From the NCBI RefSeq assembly GCF_910592395.1, contig NC_088322.1, forward strand, positions 6,073,431 to 6,137,430: a stretch of 64,000 nucleotides of DNA, in the 5' to 3' direction. Shown here in pieces: positions 32,067-43,051 of the stretch (positions within the stretch are counted from its first letter, which is position 1; each line of letters starts with the position of its first letter). Under the pieces are notes generated by a model, which worked only from the letters and a program-made list of their open reading frames with translations, was not told where the DNA came from and did no database searches. The position numbers and the translations under genes are program-made. The DNA is from Lineus longissimus (lineage: Eukaryota > Nemertea > Pilidiophora > Heteronemertea > Lineidae).

Positions 32067-32074
32067 TATAAATA
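32067..32074 (+). promoter_or_regulatory. TATA box candidate
   Basis: TATAAATA lies about 100 bases before the chosen start codon at 32170, so a transcription start near 32095-32105 would give a short 5' leader. Confidence 0.45.
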
Positions 32075-32169
32075 TTATATCATTGTGTCGTCACATCTCT
32101 CAATATTCAGCGGCTGTTATGCTCGGCAATTCTGATAAACCTGGCTCCAGTCACAGTACAAGTCTAATC

Positions 32170-33441
32170 ATGCCTAGATGGATGTTTTCTCGAATCGCCC
32201 TTCAAGTGTTCTTGTTGTTGAGGGTCGATGCAATCAAAGTTACCTCAGATTTTGAACTGGAATACGATGTTCAATTAACAGAAGGACAGACAGGCAAAAC
32301 TGTCAAAAGTCGAAGTTTGGTGGATTGTATTGGATTGTGTATATCAGACAGGAGGTGCTCAGCATTTAGTTTCCTTCCCGACAAAAATTGCCTGCTGAGC
32401 GTTGAAAGGATAAGGACGATTACTAAAAACTCTCAGGGAGCCATATCGGGCAAAAGACCTTCTGTCACCCAGTTTTGCGCACCAACAACGGGCGGGAAGC
32501 TACTGCTGGCCGATATCAACAATGATACAATGACTGATTTGATTTGTCATAATGCAACAGCAGGCACGCTACAGTTTGCAGAGTCGCGGGGAAGCTATTT
32601 CGAAATCACTGGAGAACTGCCGTATACTTTTTGTCCGACCTCTCACAAAGCCGTTCTGAGAATTGGAGACTTCGATAATAACGGCATCAGTGACGTCATG
32701 TGCGATGACGATACACTACAAAGGAAATATTTCACTTTCCTTGACCGTGTTGATTCATCGGTGGATTCGAAACAGAGGGTCAAAGAAACTTGGACATGGT
32801 CAGTTAGGTGGTGTTCGCACGCAACAGATGAATTTAACGACGTTGGTACGTTTCGGAGTAATGGGAAACAGCAGATCCTTTGCCAAAATCATGTTTCAGG
32901 TATGGTATGGATAAACGACATCGACGAAAAAGCCCCCACAAGTGCGCCAGGTTTTTCCTTGCAATACTGCCTAAAAAAAAATCCACCTTATCAAGGTATA
33001 TTATTTGTCGTCCGCTTGAATAACGACACGTTCAGTGACTTGGTATGCCACTGGACGAAAACAACATCTCCTGATCCTTTTACCAAGATCACTGTCCGCC
33101 CTGGCTCCGCTCAGGGGACAATTGGAGGAGGGGTCACTGTACTGGACACCACAGAGACGTGTCCCTTTGGTTCCTTTCTCAGCACAGGACATTTCAATGG
33201 CGATGGGATTCGAGATTTCGTTTGTGTCACTGGAAAAGGTTCGGACAGAAAGATCAAGGTCTTTCTGGCGAAGGATGGGAAATTCAAGTTCACCGGGCTT
33301 GACTATGAGAGCGATTTTGTTTTGTGTGCTGAAGACGCCACCATTTACTTTGGGGAGTTCTCTACACCGGGAAAAAGTGATTTATTATGTCATCAGAAAG
33401 ATGGTTCCCTGGAAATCCGGAATGTGGTTAACAATCCTTGA
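32170..33441 (+). CDS. secreted protein with PAN-like domain and six FG-GAP-like repeats
   Basis: An intact 423-residue single-exon gene. I chose the ATG at 32170 because it is directly followed by a signal peptide (MPRWMFSRIALQVFLLLRVDA); the longer frame from 32032 would bury it. Residues ~30-95 form a Cys-rich PAN/apple-like unit (LVDCIGLCISDRRCSAFSF...NCLLS). Six repeats follow at roughly residues 110, 162, 225, 278, 335 and 392, about 55 apart. Each has a hydrophobic strand, an acidic/Asn loop and a strand ending in Cys (LLADINNDTMTDLICHN, LRIGDFDNNGISDVMCDD, STGHFNGDGIRDFVCVT). Such D-x-N/D-G-x-x-D loops bind calcium in FG-GAP/VCBS propellers. The likely product is an extracellular beta-propeller of unknown partner. 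A polyA signal follows at 33546. No lesions are seen. Confidence 0.85.
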   Translation: MPRWMFSRIALQVFLLLRVDAIKVTSDFELEYDVQLTEGQTGKTVKSRSLVDCIGLCISDRRCSAFSFLPDKNCLLSVERIRTITKNSQGAISGKRPSVTQFCAPTTGGKLLLADINNDTMTDLICHNATAGTLQFAESRGSYFEITGELPYTFCPTSHKAVLRIGDFDNNGISDVMCDDDTLQRKYFTFLDRVDSSVDSKQRVKETWTWSVRWCSHATDEFNDVGTFRSNGKQQILCQNHVSGMVWINDIDEKAPTSAPGFSLQYCLKKNPPYQGILFVVRLNNDTFSDLVCHWTKTTSPDPFTKITVRPGSAQGTIGGGVTVLDTTETCPFGSFLSTGHFNGDGIRDFVCVTGKGSDRKIKVFLAKDGKFKFTGLDYESDFVLCAEDATIYFGEFSTPGKSDLLCHQKDGSLEIRNVVNNP

Positions 33442-33545
33442 TCACGCGTGCTACATTGGATGATTGGTGAATTACTTTGTATGCACAATACGAAAATAAG
33501 GAAATGGTCAATTTTCTTAAGCGCTTCGAGGCAGACCTGGGTCAG

Positions 33546-33551
33546 AATAAA
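33546..33551 (+). terminator. polyadenylation signal AATAAA
   Basis: AATAAA about 105 bases after the stop codon of the FG-GAP-like gene, at a suitable distance for its 3' end. Confidence 0.5.
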
Positions 33552-34680
33552 GCGCTGTATAAAGACGGCAATTGTTCTATCGCAACAGGACTGAAATTGT
33601 TCACATTTGAAACTCATTTTTTCCTTTGCATATTCATATTGATATTTCATATTCAAGTTTGTTTTTGATCACCACTCCGCTAGTTTCACCTGTGGACTGA
33701 ATCTGAACACGATTGGCAGACACCGGGTGCTTTTGCAGTATATTCAAGGAAACACAACATAATTCTTGACCTGTAATCTTACCTAGCTGAAGCTGCTTGC
33801 TCCTCTGAGCTGGAAAGTAACAGACGAAAGAAGGGAATGATGTGAATGAAGGCAACCCTTTACAAGTTGTGAAGATGACCATGCTGTGAAGATGATAACA
33901 CATATTGGTATAGCGCCACGCACGCCATGGCGACTTGCTGACGGCGACAGCTGTTATCTAGGCGTCGCTTTCCGAACTATGAAGGCAGGATGATTACAGT
34001 CGCATTTGTAACAGAGTCACTAATGCGATCGCTGAAGACGACAACAATCTGGATACACTGAATCTAGGCAACGCTTTGCGGGTTTGGATGATCCCGAGTT
34101 GGTGAAGATGACGATAAACATTCAGTGGTAAAAAGCACCATGAATGTCATGGCGACCACTCGAGACAACATATTTATAGACAGTAACAGAATAGACTGTG
34201 AGTTTAGGCAACGCTTTACGAGTTTGAAAGATGACGAATTTGGTGAGCATGATCTCACACTGGTTATAACGAAACATAATTTCGGTTGATGGCCATTTTT
34301 TACTTTTTGAAACCGGTACTGAAGATATACCGCGTATTGTGTCTGTTCACCGCTGTATAGTCCCATTGGGACCTTTTACTGACGACGGGGTCAAAGAATA
34401 GACAGAACCCAACCTGATGTTAATAGGTGTCAGAAAATAATTATCTTAGCAATATGAGAGTTAATTAGTAAGTGAACAATGTGTCTTTATCGAGTCGTCT
34501 ATTGTTTCATCCATTATTTGTACTGTTTGATGGGAAAACACAAGCGCGTTCTATATCTGTTGTATTTGGATGCACCTAATTCCATCCCTTCATTATGTAA
34601 CAGACATTTCAAAAAAGGTTAACAAATCACTTTTTTTATTTCATGTGCCTTTTCAAAAATTCAAATGAGCCCAAGAAGTG
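33552..34680. repeat. non-coding with a degenerate tandem repeat
   Basis: Units containing CTAGGCAACGCTTT..GGGTTTG and GATGACGAATTTGGTGA recur at about 33957, 34064 and 34205, spaced 107-140 bases. No coding content. The rest is unremarkable AT-rich sequence. Confidence 0.5.
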
Positions 34681-34844
34681 TGTAATGAATTGAACTTTAC
34701 CGCCGCACTGCACTTACAGCCCGGGACCATGGGATTGTATTAGGTAAGGGTTCAGCCATGTTTTTATTCTTATACCGGTCGCTGATAATAAAGCTTTATG
34801 AAATACATCCGAGTTGTCCAATATATTAACATCCGACTATTACA
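34681..34844 (+). repeat. 5' LTR of a Gypsy-type retrotransposon, 164 bp
   Basis: Bounded by TGTAAT (34681) and ATTACA (34839-34844), a perfect 6-base inverted terminus with the canonical TG...CA. It has an AATAAA polyA signal at 34787. Directly followed by a primer-binding-like TGGTGGCAGCGG and then gag. The matching 3' LTR is not in the window. Confidence 0.7.
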
Positions 34845-34856
34845 TGGTGGCAGCGG
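34845..34856 (+). promoter_or_regulatory. primer-binding site candidate
   Basis: TGGTGGCAGCGG immediately after the LTR's final CA. TGG is the usual start, complementary to the CCA end of a tRNA primer. Which tRNA is not known. Confidence 0.5.
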
Positions 34857-34982
34857 AAAAGAACGCAGCAATGGTAAGAAAAGAATAAAGAGACTGTAAA
34901 ACTGATATGCCCTGCAAATAGTGAGAAATCGCCGTTTGAAGCACGACATAGCCGACGCAGTTTCGGAAGTCGAGAAACAAAC

Positions 34983-35657
34983 ATGGCGGACAAAATGCCC
35001 AAACTAGATTGGGGAGCATGCGATGTGGCTGAAACGTTCAAGTTGTTCAAGCAGAGGTGTGAACTGTATTTCCGAATCAAAAAGATCACAGGCGAAACTG
35101 CAGTTGCCCACATTCTCCTGGCTGTAGGGGAAGAAGGACTCAAACGCTATAATACGTGGGACCTGTCGGATGAAGACAGTAAAAAGCCCGAGGTGATTTG
35201 GCAACGATTCGAAAGTCAGATAGAGCCAGCAGAGAACTTTCGCATTTGCCGTTTGAAGTTGCACCACTTCCGACAGAATCAGGGGGAAAATATCGATGAT
35301 TTTGTTAGGCGAGCAAAAGCTCTGGCGCAGAAGTGTGAATTCACTAAAGATGAGCTGAATGATCGCCTAGTTGAACTCATAATAGCAAGTACATCCATTC
35401 CAGATTTCCAGAAAGAACTATTGGGGAAACCCAAAGGTTTTAAGCTGGTAGACGCATTGAAATTAGGTCGTAGTTATGAGGCAACAATCAGTAACTTGAA
35501 TGAACTTCACCAAATGGAAGGAAACGCTAGCACTAGTGTTGACGTTGTGAAATATGTCAAAGGCAGAAAAGCTTGTCCTTACTGTGGACTCGTGCATTAT
35601 TCCAGCAAACAGAAATGTCCAGCATACGGCTCGACATGCCATGTGTGTGCATGGTAA
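34983..35657 (+). pseudogene. Gypsy-type gag
   Basis: Gag capsid protein of an LTR retrotransposon, 224 codons from the ATG at 34983 (MADKMPKLDW), 126 bases after the primer site. A retrotransposon-gag capsid domain is visible: VAETFKLFKQRCELYF, then VIWQRFESQIEP (W-x-x-F), FRICRLKLHHFRQNQGENI and VRRAKALAQKCEF. A zinc-binding end begins with ACPYCGLVHYSSKQKCPAYGS and then CHVCA. A one-base slip at about 35650 converts the expected Gly-Lys-x-x-His-Trp knuckle continuation into a stop (35655). The sequence then passes within about 25 bases into Harbinger transposase, so protease, RT and integrase are missing. Confidence 0.83.
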
Positions 35658-35663
35658 AGTTAA

Positions 35664-36323
35664 CCACTGGTCAAAACCAAATTTTTTGATAACACGGGTT
35701 TTCCAAGAGTAATTGGATCGATCGATGGGACCCATTGTCGTATAGGCAAGCCTCACATCAACGAAAACGTGTATATCAATCGGAAAGGATACCACAGCAT
35801 TAATGTCATGCTAGTTTGTGATTGGGATATGATCATAAATAACTGTGTGGCACATTTTCCAGGAGGGTCTCATGACGCCTTCGTTCTCCTCAGTTCAGCC
35901 CTTGGCCAGGCATTTGAAAACAATCCACCGAATGGTTGGATGTTGGGAGACTCGGGGTATCCTTGCAAGAGGTGGCTTCTGACACCTCTTGCCAATGCCC
36001 AAACCAGACAGGAAGGGGCATTCCAGCGGATGCAAATAAGAGCCAGATGCATCATAGAACGTTGCAACGGTCTCCTAAAGCAACGGTTCAGATGCCTCCG
36101 CAAGGAGATTCAATACACACCACAAAAGGCAAGCATTATTATTCAGTTCGGCTGCCTGCTCCACAACATTGCTGTCCGGGATAGATTGCCCTTAGTGGAG
36201 GATTCAGATGACGATGACGATGATGACGAGGACTCTGATGATGACGCAGGGGATGATGACTTTCCTCCTCGAGACGTGGATGTGAACGGCAATCAAATTT
36301 GCCAGCTTGTAATTGAGTTCTGA
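35664..36323 (+). pseudogene. PIF/Harbinger (HARBI1-like) transposase, N-terminally truncated
   Basis: C-terminal two-thirds of a Harbinger DDE transposase, 219 codons open to TGA at 36321. The catalytic residues are all present: IGSIDGTHCRIGKP (first Asp, about 35725), MLGDSGYPCKRWLLTP (second Asp, about 35945) and RCIIERCNGLLKQRF (Glu, about 36050). The family's GRWHD-like position reads PGGSHDAFVLLSS. The C-terminus is a long acidic tail (EDSDDDDDDDEDSDDD, 36198-36250), unusual but seen in some HARBI1-like proteins. The N-terminal helical part and start codon are missing; the frame is continuous with the upstream Gypsy gag except for two stops at 35655 and 35661. Terminal repeats were not found. 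Confidence 0.85.
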
Positions 36324-36696
36324 GTAGAACTCCACTAAAACATCACATTCAGTATCAGTCCAATTGCGAGATCGCTGTCTCTTGGCAATGTTCCCGGCAC
36401 AGAGTTAATGCATGGAAAAGAAGTTTCGTATGTCGAAAGGGCATTCATATAGTGTATAGGAACCAAAGACACTGAAATTGACACATTTTGCCACGGCCCA
36501 ATCTCAACACAATAAATCACTCTGCGTCTCGAGTTATTTTTTTAAATTTTTCACCAATGAGGTACACCATACAATCATTTATGAATGGCAGGCCTGTTAA
36601 ATTTAATGTAATGGCAGAGTAAAAACGAGTTATGAAACGCTTTTAATACGCAGCCTTAAATAGACGTTATATTCTTCCTTTATCATGGTACCTTGA

Positions 36697-36891
36697 AGGA
36701 AGTCTGTTAAAAAGTTTTACAAAACAGGTCCCTGGCGTGCATTTAGGCTGCTGCAACCTGATGAACCACCCGTTCCAGAACACGTTGACGAAGACATCGT
36801 TGATTTCGATAACGTTTTTTTCGAAAATGCCGAAGACGATTGTCTTGAATTTATAAATTTAGATGAAGATTTAGACCATGATTTGGCGTAA
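36697..36891 (+). CDS. short acidic C-terminal ORF, unassigned
   Basis: Open from a stop at 36694 to TAA at 36889 (64 codons): KKFYKTGPWRAFRLLQPDEP, then an acidic end with VDEDIVDFDNVFFE and LDEDLDHDLA. There is no ATG in a convincing position, so it would be a terminal exon or a remnant. Acidic tails like this end some transposase-linked proteins. Function unknown. Confidence 0.3.
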   Translation, partial: RKSVKKFYKTGPWRAFRLLQPDEPPVPEHVDEDIVDFDNVFFENAEDDCLEFINLDEDLDHDLA

Positions 36892-37143
36892 ACCTACCAT
36901 ACCCTGTTAACAATTCTTCTCCTGTGTAGAAATCCAGTGACGAATGGTCAACGTTTCAAGTCTATACATGCTTCCCGAAATTGGTGGCTTGCATTGGAAC
37001 TAACTTTTTCCCCCTTGTCCGTCATCAAAGGCATTCAAGTGTGTTGGTCAACCATGACTATCTCCTTTGTCCCTCCACCATAGGCCTAGTTTCCCCTTAT
37101 GACATCACTATTTCGGACACTCAGCTCCCCATTTCTGGAAAGG

Positions 37144-37534
37144 TGTATAGAAGTATCCCAAGTGAGAGAGATCAGATGCAGTCACATGTCCGTCCTAAGC
37201 GATGGGCAAGGACGAACTCGGATAAACACATGACTAATGCACCGATACCTCTCCTTCTTGTGATCGGCTGGGGTGGGTGGGTGGGGGGATCCGCCTAATT
37301 CGTTCGCCAAAGGTCCTGCCAACAAATGAAACCCTTTTCTCCAAGGACTCCGCTCTGTCGCCTCTTCTCCGAAGCCCCCCCCCCCCGTCGCTTTCTAACA
37401 AACAACTGAGGGCAGGGAATATTGGCCGTACTGACTTTATGACGTCATCTCACTTTGGATATAGAAGTATCCCAAGTGAGAGACATCAGATGCAGTCACA
37501 CGTCCGTCCTAAGAGATGGGCAGTGACGAACTCT
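37144..37534 (+). repeat. two direct repeats of about 76 bp, 314 bases apart
   Basis: TATAGAAGTATCCCAAGTGA begins a shared block at about 37145 and again at about 37459, each running through CAGATGCAGTCACA.GTCCGTCCTAAG. They lie at the left end of the Ngaro-like element, and the second copy abuts the segment repeated at 44615. Confidence 0.8.
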
Positions 37535-38312
37535 CCCAAGATTTCGATTTCCACCGCTGCTCATCCTGGTACCCACATTCTCTTTTTTGTGTTGAATCCA
37601 ATATTACACCCAACTCTAAATCCCCAATTCTTTAGGGTGTTCCGGATCAGGGATCCCTCACTCGAAATGCCTCGATACTATCTTACCCTAATGCTGGCAT
37701 ATAAATATATACATGAGTGATCCAACACTCTTGTACGACGCTCTCCTAAAGCTACCTTTCGTGAATTACCAAATGTTTCTAGCGATGGATTCCCAGAAAC
37801 ACCCAAAAATTAAAAGGACCCAACACAAACTATCATTTCAAAATAGAAAGGAAAGACTAGAGCACTCCGCAAATATGCTCGTGATATTCGTGATCTACGT
37901 GAACTAATCTTTCCACATCTATGATAAACTAAAACACCAACCGAAAGAAACTAGTCAAGATCTAGGAGAGTTCAAAAGGCTCACCCTGTAGTAAACTCCT
38001 AGCACGGAGCTACCCCTGCCAAAATAGTAATTACAATTAGAGAGCCGAGAGATTCCATCTGAGTGGCTCGGGGTCAGCCTGCTAACTGACCTCACAAAGT
38101 ATACCCCTGACTGAACCTCGTACCTTATCATACATTTTCACCTCCTGGGCGGAACAGAACACTGATGCAAAATACACACCCACACAGAAAAACACAATTC
38201 TAAATGTATGTGGGCGGTCGTAACAAAAATATGGTTTTGACCAAACCTAGCAAAGCGGCGGGACAGAGAAAAAAACTGACGTATCCTGGGATGACAAAAT
38301 CGTATAATTTCT

Positions 38313-39462
38313 TTATTTTCTACGAGATAAACCGATTAGATCAGATTTTTCAAAATACTGCGACTCTATTCTCTGCCAGCTTGGGTCAGCCGTTCCCTTT
38401 GCCATCACCGTGGCTAAGCCGACAGCCTGTGCCATTTTGTTTGATCTAGCATAAAGTTTTGCCGAGCCTTCTGACGACCAGCCAACATGATCCATGATGC
38501 CCTCGACCCCAGTAGACTGGTTTAGCCCATGTAGAGAAATGGCACAACCCCCTCTGAGACTGTGTGGCGTTTCTCCCTCATCCATCCCGAGTTTTCCCAA
38601 ATAGAATTTTAAACGAACGTAAATTGCTTGATATTCGAGTGGCTCGTCCCTCACCGTGTTCTGTTTTACAGGTCTGAAAATGTATCCTCTATTGAGCCTT
38701 ATGTTCAGTTTGCCAGCTACGTGCAAGTACAGGTTTAAAGCGTAGACTGGGCACAACAATTCCTCCGGATTTCTGAATATAGAAAAAACATTAGGTCTAT
38801 CCACACGGTGGGTCTTGCCCGATGTATGCTTTATTACGTAACCTATGTAATTTCCTAATTTCCTGCGTTAACATTAATCCCAGATCGTGAGCTCTGTCTC
38901 CCCTCAAAAACGTAATTTTCCACAATGCTTGATCTCTGGCAATAAACCTGTCCCTTGGGTCCGAAGTTGAAACCAGGTGTCTATCAATATACTGGGCGAT
39001 CAGCAACAACTTTGAAATAAACATGGGTTTTGCCTGGGACTGGGACTAGACATGGCCAATACTTTGTTCAACTTTTATTTGTTTTACATACGCTTCTACC
39101 CTATCTGACATCACCGGAGCCCATGTCCTCAAAATTTGCTTTGAGTTGAGCTTTCTTATCAACCACTGTAGAGAAAGCTAACCTTTTTATTCACCCACAT
39201 CCTGGTTTCCGAACCCAAATTTCTGGACACTGTAGAGAATGCACTGCGTCTTACCATGACTATCTTTATGAGCCAGGAAAATGCACATATCATTCGGAGA
39301 GCAATCGTCCAGATCCTTCCCCAAATCAGACAAAAAACATTCAAGCTCACGCTCCAATTTAGACTTTTTCACTTGATAGCTTGAATTTCTGTGAGCTTCC
39401 ATCAGTGCATTCATCTGTAGCCCCAAAAAACCTGGAAGGACTTGAGTCTTCCTCCCCTGCAA
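38313..39462 (-). pseudogene. Ngaro-like tyrosine recombinase
   Basis: Recombinase of the second element in three frames. The N-terminal SAM-like part is at 39159-39462. The core start WKITFLRGDRAHDLGLML (about 38900-38950) carries the first catalytic Arg region. The catalytic block ETPHSLRGGCAISLHGLN (His-x-x-Arg, about 38530-38580) is followed by IMDHVGWSSEGSAKLYAR (His/Trp and the Tyr nucleophile, about 38455-38500). Expected spacing between these motifs is kept. Frame changes occur near 38800 and 39100. It would integrate a circular DNA copy. Residues look intact, so decay is mainly by frameshifts. Confidence 0.82.
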
Positions 39463-39490
39463 AATGATGAGAAAGCGACAAATTTAAACC

Positions 39491-40629
39491 CTATTTCAGA
39501 ATTAGCCTGACTGCATACAAATCATGCTCAAGAGGGTAGGGTATGAAACCACGATCAGACCGGACGCATATGGTATCCCTACTTCCCTTCGCACCTAACA
39601 AGAACATCACGGCGTTTGCGACCAGACAAGGCCACCCGGACTGGAGAGGGACTAGTCTTGGCACAACCAGAGTGACCCTCAACGGCTTGGCACACTCGTT
39701 CAGTAGGAACGATAAGATTGGATGGGCCATCGTAAAAGGCGAGAAATAGTAAAAAAATTCTTCCGCCGATAAGAATTGGGGAAAAAATGTTAACACCTTG
39801 TGACCCTGGTAGTGGCCATGGGGAATTGTGAGGGAGTGGCACCCCTTCCTTCGTTCGCGCAACGTTGGAGTCCAGGGCCATTAGTGTCGTGTCAAGATGA
39901 GTCAGGAGTAATTGGAGTTAAGACGATCTTTATGAAGAAATATATTATTGATTCTCAAGAGCTTGAAGGTAAGAACGAGAGAGAGACCAATTCCGGAAGG
40001 GTCGTGGTGGGCCTCTAAGACACTAACAGCACAATTAGATCGAACGAGCGAGGACCAAACTTGGCTTCCAGGATCTGCCAACATTTTTTAGCCACTTTGT
40101 CAAACGCCTTGATGGCTCATCCGCCTGATTTTGATCGGATGGGATGTATATTAATTTTACCTCACAATTCAATTTTGAAACTATACCAAACAGCTGCCTC
40201 TTCAAACCCACCAAGTTTAGATCCTCCCCCTTGGTTTTCCCATGATTTAATTACAGCTTGGTTGTCCACTTTTATATCTACCCTTTTATTTCTGACCTTG
40301 TCCCCAACCGCTCGCAACGTATTAATCACTGCTTGAGCCTCCTTCAAGTGGATTGGTGTATTGTCATTTGGGGCCCAGAAGTCCATTATGACCTCTACCG
40401 CCCCTAAAACAGCACCCCAGGCAAAACCACTGGAGTCTGTGGATATCGTCAGCTCCGTGTGCCTTTTCTCCCTCCACTTCACGCAATTCGTATAGTCATC
40501 CAGGAAACGCCAGAACTGAATTTCATCTTTAGGTGCCCCAGAAATAGATATAAAAGGGCTGTTCGTCACTGCTCGTCCCACCTCTTTGGCCATGACTCTT
40601 ATGAACAACTTAGCAACAGGTATACACAA
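39491..40629 (-). pseudogene. Ngaro-like RNase H and linker to recombinase
   Basis: RNase H shows LTISTDSSGFAWGAVLG (about 40410-40450), LKEAQAVINTLRAVG (about 40310-40350) and VDIKVDNQAVIKSWENQGGG (about 40215-40275), giving the D-E-D set. A second open frame (39491-39862) has VVPRLVPLQSGWPCLV (about 39620-39665), the proline/tryptophan segment that in these elements lies between RNase H and recombinase. A gap of about 300 bases (39865-40160) between the two is frameshifted or unrelated. Confidence 0.72.
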
Positions 40630-42107
40630 AATAAATGATACACATTTCCCATAAGCTTCTGCAGTGACTTCACGTACACCTTATCTTGATTCAAGATTTC
40701 TTCCCTCAGCAATTTGAAGCGCAATTTTTTATCCTCGGGAATTTCAAAGAATCTGCTATCTGTGTGAACTATAAAACCCAGAAATATTAAGGTAGCAGGA
40801 AGGGGTGGGCGTTTGTGGTTTCTGAGTGTGAGGGGTATAGTGGTGTCTGTTGACTGTGCTTTAAGAGAGACTGGCATCATGTGGTTTCAGTATGAGGTCT
40901 TTCATTGTAGCAGTGCGAAAATGTAAGCAATTTTGGTTAGGTCCATCATAACAAAGAGTGACTCAGCCACTCTCTTGATTACAGCGGCCGCCTCAGCGCC
41001 ACAACCGGGGCCTAATGGTATCAGGCTAAGAAGCTTCGCGCGATATGCACCATTCTGGGAAAACTCAATGTGGAAATATACTCATTAGCAAAATCTATTC
41101 TTAGCTCCAGCTCGAGGTAATCTAGCTCAGTGTTTCTTCGGCCCAGATACATTGTGGTGGAAAACGTCTAGGTCTAGTACAATGAACGCCTGGCTTGTGT
41201 CAGACTAATAAGTGAAGAAGGTCTGGCTGCGCGAGACTACTGTGATAAAAATGATCATTGCAGAGACTTTGTGACGTAAGCAAATACTTTTCACAATTAA
41301 AAATGCTCTCAAAAGACGATAAGGAATGATTATTTATCAACATTTCCTGAACTACCTTCTAATTATCACTTTACATAAATAGGTTGGCGTTAGGTCGCGT
41401 GCTTTTCTTTCCTCCTTTTCTGACAATATACAGCAAAATAGTTACAACCCCATAATCGTGCTATAAGTCCATAATAAAGCCACGGTGACCAGTTATAAAT
41501 GTTTCGCCAGTTTCGCTATTTTGCCGCTACGCGGCGCGTTGGGTCCTTGCGTCCAGATTTTTCATTTCTACGCTGGGATACCAAAGTGATTTAATCGTTT
41601 CAGTTGTGAAACCCAGCGCAGTTTATAGCGTCGCTGCATGGAAATATATAGAGAGGCCAGTCCTCTGAACCCTTGAAGCCTCTCTATTGCCATTGGTCCC
41701 AAGAAACGATCATCCAGATACTGTGTAGTGACCATGCCCTTCAGACGAAGGAAGCTGGTGACTTGCATCCCAATAGTCTGGTATATGAAAGGGCTAGCTG
41801 ACCAACCAAATGGTAAGCATGTGTATCGCATGTACCAGCCCCCAAATTGTAACCCGAAAAAGGTTCTTGATTCTTCGGATAGCGACACGCGCAAGTAGGC
41901 AGATTTCTCATCTGACGAGGCTACTAAATTACCTGGTTCAAGAAGACCAGGGATGTGTGATAGACCTTCCAATGAAAACGGTTGTTTCTTAATGAATGCG
42001 TTCAAAAAACGTTCGTCATGACACAACCTGGCTTTCCTGGATCCCTTTACCATTAAAAGCGGCATAACCAAATGAGGGGGGGGGGGGGCATTCCCCCACT
42101 CTTCCAA
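40599..42107 (-). pseudogene. Ngaro-like reverse transcriptase, split by an insertion
   Basis: The right part (41568-42107) has KARLCHDERFLNAFIKKQPF, SLEGLSHIPG, DEKSAYLRVSLS (motif A region), LPFGWSASPFIYQTIG (motif B) and TTQYLDDRFLG (motif C, YLDD intact, about 41715). The left part (40599-40880) continues with LIFLGFIVHTDSRFFEIP and KKLRFKLLREEIL, the RT thumb. The ~690 bases between them (40881-41567) are non-coding and replace about 30 residues. The G-run at 42077-42087 coincides with a frame change into the upstream segment 42016-42201. Confidence 0.82.
40881..41567. other. non-coding segment interrupting the Ngaro-like RT
   Basis: It replaces the short stretch between RT palm and thumb. 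I see no terminal inverted repeats, poly-A tail or ORF; a target duplication could not be defined. Probably a small insertion or a recombination scar. Confidence 0.45.
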
Positions 42108-42534
42108 TCAATCCAATTAAACCATTTTTCAGACACTCTTCCAAATGTTTTGCTATTTCTTCGGCACAAGGTTCACAGCTAAGCAACCACGTGGGTACCA
42201 TTCAACATCCCCTTGATGTGACAAAAAAATCCTGAACCTTTATCCCATTTGCTAGCCAGTCGCGGACCCGCCCGGAGCTTTCGTCCTTCACCGTACCGAG
42301 AAGCTCCTGCCAATTTTGTAACCCATTATGCAATTGCCCGGCTACGAAATTCTTATCATCCCTCAAAACTAAACCTTGTAATAATAATTCCCAGTCCACA
42401 TCCATATCTGTTCTCCAGATCTTGGCTAGAGATGGAATTTCAGATTAATTAATCCTGGAACATTTTTCATAGATAATGCCTAAACTTAAACTCCAATTCC
42501 CACGAATGGATCTTCTGGTTCCGCTCCTTTAATG

Positions 42535-42566
<32 letters not shown>
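42535..42566 (+). repeat. (ACA)n microsatellite
   Basis: About ten perfect ACA/AAC triplets on the plus strand within the decayed gag region. Confidence 0.95.
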
Positions 42567-43051
42567 AATTACTCAAACCCGCGTTTTTTGTTCAACTTAA
42601 TCTCATTAAACCGCTCGATATCATTCCTTTTAATTACTTTTTGACCGGACTGACCATCCGCCGGGATGTTAGGGCAGGAAGCAGCTGAGTGATCGGGACT
42701 TTTACAGACGAAACATAATCTCGGACCGCCCTGCTGATAGGGGGAGGATCTAAATCCCCTAAAAGGCCTCCCCGTGCCCCTAAGTTGAAATCTTTGGTAG
42801 TTGGGCCAATAATTACCCCCTGTTGAAAAGCTGGGGCCAAGTATGGAGGCTTAGTAGACTCCTCAGCAGGATCTTCCACCTTTTCTTTCTTTTCGAGTTT
42901 CTTCCAAGCATCCAAAGCAGTTTGGTTTTTTTTCGCTGCCTCCGTCTCTACTAGTTTTATCACTAGCCCCTGAAGGAGACCATCTTTTTCATTGCCATAC
43001 AGGCTTTTAGTGTGGATTTAAAAGTGTCCCACTGCTGTAGCACAATCATAA

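Noticed and set aside
35870-36103. Minus-strand ORFs over the Harbinger transposase
   Set aside because: Antisense shadows; the plus strand carries all DDE motifs.
40881-41567. Transposon inside the Ngaro-like RT
   Set aside because: An insertion is likely, but no terminal repeats, tail or target duplication could be seen, so no class is assigned.
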